Source of the DNA: a bacterium
GTDB taxonomy: Bacteria; AUK180
Direction: 5' to 3'
DNA: 7,982 nt
Assembly: GCA_021162505.1 (NCBI GenBank)
Contig: JAGGYO010000354.1
Location: 1-7,982 of the forward strand
The translations under genes were made by a program, and so were the position numbers. Of this stretch, positions 1 to 7,224 are shown piece by piece; within the stretch, counting starts at the first letter, position 1, and every line of letters begins with the position of its first letter. The notes beneath the pieces were generated by a model. The model ran no database searches, was not told the origin of the DNA, and saw only the letters and a program-made list of their open reading frames with translations.

Positions 1-2
1 AG

Positions 3-1754
3 AATATTGTATTTATACTAATTCTGATTTTTAGTTTAAGTTATGCTGAAATAGGAAAGATATCCGAAGGTATGAGTGCCTTTAACTCCAAAGATTATAT
101 AAAAGCGGAAAAGATCTTCATTGATAATATTTCTATTACGCCCAAAATTTATATCCTCTACCCCTATCTTGTGAATTCCTTGTATTATAACGGTAAATTT
201 AAAGAAGCGCTCAATTACTTGGATAAATTGAAATCTTTTGGTAATGCAAATGCCAATAAAGAATATAATTCCATGAGTAGTGAGATTAGAGCAAAGATCT
301 ATATTGAAAACAAAAATTACGATCTGGCATTAAAAGAAATAAATAAGGGACTTAAATCTGAAAAAAGCATTGTTACTAAGAATAAATTATTTGACTTAAA
401 GTTTTTAGTATTTCTAATGACAAATAACTATAAAAGTGCAGAAAAATTGGTAAAATCAAAACCTAATTGGGATAAAAATCCACGCTTTTTATTTTTTATG
501 TCAAAACTTATGTACACACAAAATAAAGACGGCGAGTATTATAGATACATTGATAGAGCATGGAAGATATCTAAAAAATCAAGGAATTCATTATTGATGG
601 AGAATATCAAAAAGGATATATTAGATGTCGTGACAAGTTTAAAAGATCCGAAAAAGCAATTAGAATTCATAAAAAAAATTAAAAATATCAATATTGATTT
701 TGCAGAGCTGAATAAGTTGAAAAGAAGTATTGAGAAAGATATCAAATTCGCAAATGACCTTAAAATATTGAGAAGGGCAGTATTTGCAAAAGATTATTCA
801 CATGCAAAAAAGCAATTAGATGAAATGAAAGGAAAATATCCTGCTGATCTTTCAGCATATGAAAGGATCATCAAAACAGCAAAGAAAAAACAATTAATGC
901 AGTATGGGATCATAGGGAGCATGGTGCTGGTGGCTATTGTCATTATTATCGTGATATTAAGTATTGTAAAGAAAGTTAAAAACAGAAAACCTATTCCTAA
1001 AAAAGCTAAATTAAAGGGTAAGAAAAAAAAATCCGATAAAACTACAGAAGAAGAGATTGAAGCAGGGGTTGATGAGAGTAATGAACCTAAGGAACCGGAA
1101 AAAAATATTCCCGAAGAATTGTCATTAGAAAATGAAATAGAAGAAAATAAGAAAGCTGAAGCTCCGGAAGAGGATAAAATAGAAGAACTGGGTAAAGATG
1201 AAGAAAATATAGAAAAAGAAGAAGATATATCTCTTGAAGATCATTCAGTAGAACCAGAAAAAAATGATAATGTAAATAAGGATATAGCGGATATAGAAAT
1301 AGAGAAAGAGGAACCATTAGAAAATGTTCATGAGGAGACGGAAGTTTCCGGAGAAGAAGTTGAGCTTGATGAACTCCCTGTTGAAGCAATGGAGATCAGG
1401 GAAGACACTGAAGAATCCGGGGCAATAAATGAATTTAGAGCCATCTTGAGAGAAGGTGATGCCCAAAAGGAGAAGGAATTCATTGGCTCTCATAAAGATG
1501 ACCCTCAATTACTCGGTAAGTTCAAAACCTTATACTATTTACATCATAAGCAATATACAAAAGCCATGGGATTGATGAAAAAAAGTGATCAGTGTATGAA
1601 GTATTTAAACGATTATATTGAGGAGATATCGGTGAGTTGTGATACCATTGATAAAGCCGGTATTTGTTTTATTTACTATAAAAATTGTAATGATGAGGAA
1701 AAGAAAAAACAATATTTGGAGATAGGCAAGAAATTAATAAATGAAAAGAATTAA
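3..1754 (+). CDS. TPR-like membrane protein with signal peptide and acidic cytoplasmic tail (5' partial)
   Basis: The reading frame is open to the left edge, so the true start lies outside the window. The ATG at 72 is internal. Numbering from base 3, residues 1-15 form a signal-peptide hydrophobic core ending in Ser-Tyr-Ala, a good signal peptidase I site. Next come amphipathic helical pairs of TPR type (about 20-85, 100-145 and 255-290). A single membrane span at about 301-322 (bases 903-968) is followed by a Lys/Arg-rich stretch, which puts the repeats outside the cytoplasm and the tail inside. About 140 Glu/Lys/Asp-rich, probably disordered residues lead to a helical C-terminal domain (about 475-583) that holds all four cysteines of the visible protein. 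I do not recognise a named family. A role as a scaffold in an envelope complex, perhaps with the DUF4175-like protein encoded downstream, is inference. The end overlaps the next gene by 14 bases. Confidence 0.85.
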   Translation, partial: NIVFILILIFSLSYAEIGKISEGMSAFNSKDYIKAEKIFIDNISITPKIYILYPYLVNSLYYNGKFKEALNYLDKLKSFGNANANKEYNSMSSEIRAKIYIENKNYDLALKEINKGLKSEKSIVTKNKLFDLKFLVFLMTNNYKSAEKLVKSKPNWDKNPRFLFFMSKLMYTQNKDGEYYRYIDRAWKISKKSRNSLLMENIKKDILDVVTSLKDPKKQLEFIKKIKNINIDFAELNKLKRSIEKDIKFANDLKILRRAVFAKDYSHAKKQLDEMKGKYPADLSAYERIIKTAKKKQLMQYGIIGSMVLVAIVIIIVILSIVKKVKNRKPIPKKAKLKGKKKKSDKTTEEEIEAGVDESNEPKEPEKNIPEELSLENEIEENKKAEAPEEDKIEELGKDEENIEKEEDISLEDHSVEPEKNDNVNKDIADIEIEKEEPLENVHEETEVSGEEVELDELPVEAMEIREDTEESGAINEFRAILREGDAQKEKEFIGSHKDDPQLLGKFKTLYYLHHKQYTKAMGLMKKSDQCMKYLNDYIEEISVSCDTIDKAGICFIYYKNCNDEEKKKQYLEIGKKLINEKN

Positions 1755-2628
1755 TGTCTTGTTTTTTCTGCTAACCGCTATTTTTATTTTTTCAATGGAT
1801 TTTAAGCATGCCAATGTAGCCGGCACCTTTTATTCGGACAATAAGAACATACTTAATCATCAGATCACTTCTTTTTTAAATAATGCCGAGGTAAAATTAC
1901 CGAAAAGCAAAATAGTAGGTATAATTGTTCCCCATGCAGGTTATAGATATTCCGGACAAACCGAAGCATATGGGTTTAAGGCATTACAAACGAATAATTA
2001 TGCGCAATATAAAAGAATAATTATTATAGGACCTACACATTATTTTGAGTTTAATGGTCTTGCAATACCTAAATTTTCTGTATATATTTTACCTAATGGC
2101 AATTGTAATATTGACATAAAAGCTGAAAAGATACTAAAAAAAAACAGATCTTTTATAATGAAAGATACATTTTTTTATAAGGAGCATTCAATAGAAACAG
2201 CTCTTCCATTTTTGAATGTGATCTACCCTGATATTCCCATTGTTCCGATTATTGTGGGTAAGATCACTAACGCTATGATGGATGATATTATAAAAGATCT
2301 AAAACCCTTTTTAAAGGATTCCTTATTTGTGATCTCTTCTGATCTAATGCATAATAAGCCAAAAGATATTGTGAAAAAATCAGATGAAAGAATACTGGAA
2401 CTGATAAAAGAGAAGGATCCTGAGACAATGCTGAAAGAATCACTCTCGGGAAAGGTCCAAGCATGCGGTCTATATCCCATATACATTTTTCTTAATCTTA
2501 TTAAAAATAATGAAGAGATCAAAGGAAAGATCCTGCATATCACAGATTCCGGTGAGACCTCACTGGGTGATGATAGGGTTATAGGTTATGGATCAATGGT
2601 TTTCTATAAAGAATTAAAAAAAAAGTGA
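1741..2628 (+). CDS. AmmeMemoRadiSam system protein B (MEMO family) with hydrophobic N-terminus
   Basis: This 295-residue protein belongs to the MEMO family, which has the fold of class III extradiol (LigB-type) dioxygenases. The family hallmarks appear in order: VAGTFY (26-31), PHAGY (64-68), GPTH (97-100), EHSIE (148-152), SSDLMH (199-204) and CGLYPI (242-247). The residues matching the metal ligands reported for human MEMO1 (two His and one Cys) are present as H65, H100 and C242, so the site looks intact. The exact reaction in bacteria is not something I can state. Residues 1-18 add a Lys/Arg start and a hydrophobic core before the family's normal N-terminus, which suggests export or membrane anchoring; there is no lipobox Cys. 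ATG 1741 overlaps the upstream gene by 14 bases and has only weak, distant GGAG-like sequence, so translational coupling is likely. The gene ends on A_AAA_AAG_TGA. Confidence 0.93.
   Translation: MKRINVLFFLLTAIFIFSMDFKHANVAGTFYSDNKNILNHQITSFLNNAEVKLPKSKIVGIIVPHAGYRYSGQTEAYGFKALQTNNYAQYKRIIIIGPTHYFEFNGLAIPKFSVYILPNGNCNIDIKAEKILKKNRSFIMKDTFFYKEHSIETALPFLNVIYPDIPIVPIIVGKITNAMMDDIIKDLKPFLKDSLFVISSDLMHNKPKDIVKKSDERILELIKEKDPETMLKESLSGKVQACGLYPIYIFLNLIKNNEEIKGKILHITDSGETSLGDDRVIGYGSMVFYKELKKK
2619..2628 (+). other. Candidate -1 ribosomal frameshift site (A_AAA_AAG then TGA)
   Basis: In the MEMO frame the last codons read tta aaa aaa aag tga. The seven bases 2619-2625 are exactly the A_AAA_AAG heptamer used for -1 frameshifting in E. 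coli dnaX, and a stop codon follows at once. A tandem -1 slip puts the ribosome on GTG 2625 in frame with AMMECR1, giving one MEMO-AMMECR1 polypeptide. The heptamer lies within nine consecutive A (2616-2624). I see no Shine-Dalgarno-like stimulator 10-14 bases upstream and no strong stem-loop just downstream, so efficiency cannot be judged. In such an AT-rich gene the Lys codons could be chance. Confidence 0.4.
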
Positions 2629-3185
2629 AATTAAGTATTGATGAGAAAAAGACCTTATTGAACTTGGCGAGAGAAACAATAGAATTGTATTTAAATGAAG
2701 GTAAAAAATATTCCCCGCATGAAGATATTAAAACACGCTTTTCAGTTGAAATGGGAGCTTTTACTACATTGAATGAGCATGATGAACTAAGGGGATGTAT
2801 TGGCTATATAATCCCATTTAAACCTCTCTGGGAAACTATAAGGGATACAGCCATTGAAGCAGCTGTTCACGATCCGCGATTTCCCTCGGTAAGATTAAAT
2901 GAATTAGTTGATATTACAATAGAGATCTCTGTTTTAACCGTTCCGCAAAAGGTCAAAAGTGCAGAGGATATTATTTTGGGTCGCGATGGAGTTATTGTTA
3001 AGAGAGGGTATAATCAAGGTGTATTTCTTCCTCAGGTAGCAACGGAGACCGGTTGGGACAAAGAGACCTTTCTCAATTATCTATGTTATGAAAAAGCTGG
3101 ATTACCTCCATCCGCATGGAAGGATCCGGACACGGAACTTTTAACATTTCAAGCGATGGTATTTTCCGAAAAGGATATAAAATAA
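2625..3185 (+). CDS. AmmeMemoRadiSam system protein A (AMMECR1 domain protein)
   Basis: This is a full-length 186-residue AMMECR1-domain protein. The signature LRGCIG is at residues 55-60, preceded by GAFTTL. Other family blocks are AAVHDPRFPSV (79-89), ISVLTVP (101-107), GRDGVIVKRG (119-128), the FLPQVATETGWD stretch (134-145) and KAGLPPSAWKDP (157-168). Bacterial and archaeal members co-occur with a MEMO protein and a radical SAM enzyme; the shared reaction is unknown to me. No signal peptide or membrane span is visible, so it should be cytoplasmic. The start is GTG 2625, sharing GTGA with the MEMO stop. No Shine-Dalgarno sequence precedes it, only a run of nine A, so translation probably depends on coupling to the MEMO gene or on frameshifting from it. 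The conserved C-terminal part runs almost to the stop, which argues that the coding overlap with the next gene belongs to this protein. Confidence 0.95.
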   Translation: MKLSIDEKKTLLNLARETIELYLNEGKKYSPHEDIKTRFSVEMGAFTTLNEHDELRGCIGYIIPFKPLWETIRDTAIEAAVHDPRFPSVRLNELVDITIEISVLTVPQKVKSAEDIILGRDGVIVKRGYNQGVFLPQVATETGWDKETFLNYLCYEKAGLPPSAWKDPDTELLTFQAMVFSEKDIK

Positions 3186-5920
3186 AAGCAAAAATAAATG
3201 AAATAATATCTTATTATAGAAAAAAGCTGATCATCAATAATATCATTAAATTATGTTTTTTTATTCCTCTATATTTTGTATTGATTTATTTTTCCATTTA
3301 TTTTTTGTATATATTGCCTATCATTTTATTATCCATTCTTATGATCTCGTCATATGAAAAGAACATAGTGACCAGCATAAAGGATCTGTCGGGTACTCAT
3401 CGCCGTTTTTATTATTTATACTCTATTTACAAGGAAAAGGGAAAAAGCCCTCTATTGGAATATGAACTCACTAAAATTGGTGAGACACTTTTAAATTTTG
3501 AATACAGGATAAGAATAAGAGATAATTTAATTCGTCTGCTCTATATGCAAATAATCTTAATAATATTATGGGTTTGGTTGGGACCTCGATCAATAACCGA
3601 CTTTCCCGAACTTTTTTTTGTGAAGAATAAAATAATATACTATGATCAATTTACCAAGGAGAAACCAAGTATTTATATAAAAACATACGGTAAAGCGGTA
3701 AAATTGCAGATATTAAATAATAAAAAGCGATTAGGCATATATAGAGTATTAAATGAGAAAATAGAATTCAAATCATTGGAATCCGGTTCTTTGGTCGTTA
3801 AAAATAAAAATATTATTCAGACGCTAACGGTGAAGGTCTTGAAACCCGTGAAAATCAATATACAACTGTCTAAAAAGAAATATTTTATCGGCGAAAAAAT
3901 TGACTATTCCGTTTCGGTCATTGGAAAGTATGACACTTATACGGTTACCTTAATGAATGAATATGAAAAAAAAGAAATTTTCCTCACCGGTTCCTTCAAA
4001 TTAACAACAGATACATTTATAAGCGGTAATTTTTATTTATATGGGAAATTAGTAGGACATTTTGAAAAAAATATAAGCGGTATTACAAATTACGCTCCTA
4101 TTGCAAGGATCACTTTTCCAGGAAAGGATGATATTATTGAAACCTTTTTAGGAAAATATCGTATTAAATACTCTTTAAAAGATAGTGATGGTTTAAAACA
4201 GGTATTTCTAAATATTGAGAAAGAAAATGGAAAAAAAATCATTTTTAAAATAAAAAATTTGTATGGGAAAAGGAATTTCTCATCAGTATTTGATATGCCG
4301 TTGGAAAAAGTGGCTTCCGTAAGGGACAATCTCATTTATTATTATATTAGTGCAACGGATAAATATGGATTAATGGGTGAGTCCAAACATTATGTTCTTT
4401 CACTGGCAGACCAACAAAATATTGAGGAGATGTTCGAATCCCTGCAGAGCCAGATCTTCGGTGATATTGAAGATGTGCAAAAGGAATTCAATTCTGAAAA
4501 TCTTGAATCAATGTCAAGAAAAATAGACGAAGAAAAAAAAGTCAAAGAGATCCAAGAGAGCGTCGAAAAAATAAAAAAGGCGGCTGACTATATTGAAGCA
4601 AAATCAGAACAATTAAAATTGGAAAAAGACATTATTGATAAATTAAAAAAGCAGATGGCTCTAATGAAAGAGATCCTAAACGAACGGGTTCTTGATGCTT
4701 TGAAAGAAAAACTCAATAAAAGTATGAATAAAAACGGTTCAAAAGATAAACTGACAAACGAGGATTTAAAAAAATTGTCTTTTGAATTGGAAAAAATGGT
4801 AAAAGCTTTGATGGAATATAAGAAAGGTCTTGATGCACAAAATATAGCAGAAAAATTGGATAAATTAAAGAAAGAAACAAAGAATGTGAATAAGAAATTG
4901 GATAGCATTAAAAGTGATGCCAATGAACTTTTTTCCAAGTTCAATGAGAATGACAAGAAAATATTGGATCCTGATAAAACAATGTATGATATGGAACAAT
5001 TAAAGAAAATGAGTAATAAAGATAAATTTCAGAATAAGAAAAAACAAGTTTCACAGTCATTAAAACATTATGCAAAAAGTAAAATGAACCAGCAATCAGG
5101 ACAAAATGTTGATCTAATGCCTTTGATAAAAACAGTGTTCAATGTGGACGAGATATCTACATTCGCCGGTGCCAATTGGGAGAATGAAATGAAAAACGGG
5201 ATGACATCCATTGAAGAACAGTTAAAAACAATAGGCAGCATGATCTTGATGATAGATTATAGTTTAGATAAAAAGCTTAAAGATGCAAAAAAACAATTTG
5301 AAATGTTCTCGCTGAATAAGGATATGGGACATTTCTATCTATTTAAGAAGGATTATTCAATTTTTGCCAATGAATTTTTGGAAGTTGTAAGTAATTTACA
5401 AAGTTCGAGTTGTCCTAATCCCGGCGGTCAAGGTGAAGATCTATTGCAGAAATTGAATGATCTCGCTTCAGATCAAGGTAAATTGAACTCATATTTGGAT
5501 AAATTAATGGAGAAAATGAAGGAGAGCGGATTACAAAAGAAACTTAACCAGGCATTGGAAAATGCGGGAAAAGAACAGAGTAGAATAGATAAGGAACTCT
5601 CAAAATTAAAAAATGAAATAGAAAAAGGTAAGAAAGAAGGAAAATTAACCGGAGACCCCAATGAAATATCGAAGGAAATGAAGGATATAGCTAAAAAATT
5701 AAAGAAAGGTGAATTGAATAAAGATATTACAAAGAAAAGTAAAAGGGTATATGTTCAATTATTACAAATGCAGCAGGCAATATACGAGAGGAAGGACGAA
5801 TCTGCAAGATATTCTAAAATGGGTAAATTTTTACAAAAATGGTATCCTCAGATCAATAATAAGAAGAAAAAACGAATCAATTCCGTTTATTCGGATATCC
5901 TGAGAGAGATGACAAAGTGA
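3116..5920 (+). CDS. DUF4175-like membrane protein: three spans, beta domains, long coiled coil
   Basis: This is a very large protein (934 residues from ATG 3116, 912 from base 3182). In 3116 numbering, two spans form a hairpin (about 45-60 and 62-79), a basic loop follows, then a third span (about 139-156). Next is a predicted periplasmic beta-rich region (about 185-430) with PIARITFPGKDD and YSLKDSDGLKQV, then YYYISATDKYGL. These are Ig-like blocks as in DUF4175 proteins. From 430 on it is almost all Lys/Glu/Leu/Gln coiled coil, with a family-like C-terminal block at 870-900 (QLLQMQQAIYERKDESAR). Function is unknown; a structural or scaffolding envelope role is inference. The start is uncertain. 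ATG 3116 lies 70 bases inside the AMMECR1 gene, out of frame in a conserved stretch, with no Shine-Dalgarno sequence. There is no other in-frame ATG, GTG or TTG before TTG 3281, which is inside the first span. The stop TGA overlaps the trmFO GTG. Confidence 0.85.
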   Translation: MEGSGHGTFNISSDGIFRKGYKIKAKINEIISYYRKKLIINNIIKLCFFIPLYFVLIYFSIYFLYILPIILLSILMISSYEKNIVTSIKDLSGTHRRFYYLYSIYKEKGKSPLLEYELTKIGETLLNFEYRIRIRDNLIRLLYMQIILIILWVWLGPRSITDFPELFFVKNKIIYYDQFTKEKPSIYIKTYGKAVKLQILNNKKRLGIYRVLNEKIEFKSLESGSLVVKNKNIIQTLTVKVLKPVKINIQLSKKKYFIGEKIDYSVSVIGKYDTYTVTLMNEYEKKEIFLTGSFKLTTDTFISGNFYLYGKLVGHFEKNISGITNYAPIARITFPGKDDIIETFLGKYRIKYSLKDSDGLKQVFLNIEKENGKKIIFKIKNLYGKRNFSSVFDMPLEKVASVRDNLIYYYISATDKYGLMGESKHYVLSLADQQNIEEMFESLQSQIFGDIEDVQKEFNSENLESMSRKIDEEKKVKEIQESVEKIKKAADYIEAKSEQLKLEKDIIDKLKKQMALMKEILNERVLDALKEKLNKSMNKNGSKDKLTNEDLKKLSFELEKMVKALMEYKKGLDAQNIAEKLDKLKKETKNVNKKLDSIKSDANELFSKFNENDKKILDPDKTMYDMEQLKKMSNKDKFQNKKKQVSQSLKHYAKSKMNQQSGQNVDLMPLIKTVFNVDEISTFAGANWENEMKNGMTSIEEQLKTIGSMILMIDYSLDKKLKDAKKQFEMFSLNKDMGHFYLFKKDYSIFANEFLEVVSNLQSSSCPNPGGQGEDLLQKLNDLASDQGKLNSYLDKLMEKMKESGLQKKLNQALENAGKEQSRIDKELSKLKNEIEKGKKEGKLTGDPNEISKEMKDIAKKLKKGELNKDITKKSKRVYVQLLQMQQAIYERKDESARYSKMGKFLQKWYPQINNKKKKRINSVYSDILREMTK
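3171..3184 (+). promoter_or_regulatory. AAGGA Shine-Dalgarno-like site before a possible ATA start
   Basis: AAGGA at 3171-3175 sits six bases ahead of an in-frame ATA at 3182-3184, which shares ATAA with the TAA stop of the AMMECR1 gene. The spacing and the stop/start overlap copy the GTGA junctions at 2625 and 5917. The protein would then start with Lys-Ala-Lys-Ile-Asn, a sensible cytoplasmic lead into the first membrane span. ATA is a very rare start codon, so this is tentative. A G at 3184 would make it a standard ATGA junction. Confidence 0.4.
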
Positions 5921-7224
5921 ATATCAATGTAATAGGCGGCGGTCTTGCGGGTGTAGAAGTAGCATATAAACTTTCAAAGAACGGCATTTTGGTGAACCTT
6001 TATGAAATGCGCCCGCAAAAAATGACAAATGTCCATCAAACACCTTATTTAGCAGAGGTGGTATGTTCTAATTCATTTAAAAGTAAGGAATTGAGAAATG
6101 CAAAAGGATTATTAAAATATGAAATGGATCGCTTGGATTCATTGGTACTAAAAATGGCATATAGATCAGAGGTGCCAGCCGGTAAATCATTGAACATAGA
6201 TAGAGAAAAATTTGCAAAACTTATCACGGGATATATTGAAAATGATGAGAATATAAATATCATAAGAGAGGAAAAAAAAGACATTAGTGAAGATGAACTG
6301 AATATTATTGCCACCGGTCCCTTGACCAGTGAAGCGCTGTCAGCAAATATTTCAAAAATATTGAATAAGGGTTCATTATATTTCTATGATGCGCTATCTC
6401 CCATTATTGACGGAAATTCTATTGATAAGGAAAAAACATTCTACGGTTTAAGGTATGAAAAAGGAGAAGGAAAGATCTTGAATTTCCCCATGGATAAAGA
6501 AGAATATCTACAATTTTATAATGAATTGATAAATGCTGAAAAGGTTAAGATGAAGGATGTAGACAGCGGAATATATTTTGAGGCTTGTTTGCCTGTAGAA
6601 GAGATCGCACAAAGAGGAGAGGATGCTTTGCGCTTTGGTCCCCTGCGCCCTGTTGGTTTTAGAGAGTATATTGACCATAAACCCTATGCTGTGGCCCAGG
6701 CTAGGCCTGAAACCGCCTTATACGATAGTTTCGAGCTAATTGGTTTTCAAACCCGATTGACATTTAGTGAGCAAAAACGAGTGCTTTCTCTTATCCCCGG
6801 ATTGGAGAAAGCTAAAATAATAAGATATGGGATAATGCATAGAAATACCTATATCAACAGTCCGGAGGTTCTTAATAAATATTTTCAAACAAAAAACAAT
6901 AAAAATTTATTTTTCGCAGGGCAGATCACCGGTGTAGAAGGTTATGTTGAATCCGCAGCCAGCGGGATTATTACAGGGCTTGTAGTAACTCAAATGCTTA
7001 AATCTACTGGGGAAATACAACTCCCCGATGAAAGTACTATGATCGGTAATTTAATTAAGTATATTACCACATTACCTGAAAAAAAATTTCAACCAATGTC
7101 ATCAAATTACGGATTGATAAAAAGAGAAAAAAAGGAAAAAAGAGAGGACCTTATTGAAAGAAGTAAGATTTCCATTGAAAAATATAGAGAAGATCAGAGA
7201 AAAAGAGGGGTAATATTTGATTGA
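5917..7224 (+). CDS. trmFO: TrmFO, FAD/folate-dependent tRNA (uracil-54-C5)-methyltransferase
   Basis: TrmFO makes m5U54 in the T-loop of tRNA, using methylenetetrahydrofolate as carbon donor and FAD with NAD(P)H as reductant. The 435 residues match the usual length. The FAD-binding glycine motif VIGGGLAG is at 5-12. C50 in VVCSNSFKS and C224 in ACLPVEEIAQRG correspond to the two functional cysteines known in the Bacillus subtilis enzyme (Cys53 and Cys226). Further family blocks are PAGKSLNIDREK (87-98), ATGPLTSEAL (132-141), RFGPLRPVGF (239-248), the GQITGVEGYVESAASG block (335-350) and FQPMSSNYGL (391-400). Start GTG 5917 shares GTGA with the upstream stop and lies about nine bases after a GAGAG stretch. 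The N-terminus then begins right at the FAD-binding strand, as in the family. The gene overlaps pcm by eight bases. The enzyme looks complete and soluble. Confidence 0.97.
   Translation: MNINVIGGGLAGVEVAYKLSKNGILVNLYEMRPQKMTNVHQTPYLAEVVCSNSFKSKELRNAKGLLKYEMDRLDSLVLKMAYRSEVPAGKSLNIDREKFAKLITGYIENDENINIIREEKKDISEDELNIIATGPLTSEALSANISKILNKGSLYFYDALSPIIDGNSIDKEKTFYGLRYEKGEGKILNFPMDKEEYLQFYNELINAEKVKMKDVDSGIYFEACLPVEEIAQRGEDALRFGPLRPVGFREYIDHKPYAVAQARPETALYDSFELIGFQTRLTFSEQKRVLSLIPGLEKAKIIRYGIMHRNTYINSPEVLNKYFQTKNNKNLFFAGQITGVEGYVESAASGIITGLVVTQMLKSTGEIQLPDESTMIGNLIKYITTLPEKKFQPMSSNYGLIKREKKEKREDLIERSKISIEKYREDQRKRGVIFD
7204..7210 (+). promoter_or_regulatory. Ribosome binding site for the TTG start of pcm
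   Basis: AGAGGGG lies six bases ahead of TTG 7217. It supports the TTG over the in-frame ATG at 7247, which has no comparable site and would remove the conserved Arg-Asn-Asp-Met region of the protein. The site lies inside the 3' end of trmFO. Confidence 0.6.

Noticed and set aside
72..74. ATG as start of the TPR-like gene
   Set aside because: The frame continues upstream to the edge and encodes a signal peptide, so this is an internal Met within the first TPR-like helix.
1087..1389. Minus-strand open frame opposite the acidic linker of the first gene
   Set aside because: It is a Leu/His/Tyr-rich mirror of Glu/Lys codons, with no recognisable domain and a well-supported gene on the other strand. 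The other minus-strand frames in the window are shadows of the same kind.
1030..1400. Glu/Lys-rich stretch as a tandem repeat
   Set aside because: The bases are purine-rich and low in complexity, but I find no regular unit length. It looks like a disordered acidic linker rather than a DNA repeat.
2136..2144. A second run of nine A, also forming a slippery A_AAA_AAC inside the MEMO gene
   Set aside because: A -1 slip here reaches TAA at 2178 after about 11 codons and would only truncate the protein. It serves as a caution that such runs occur by chance in this genome.
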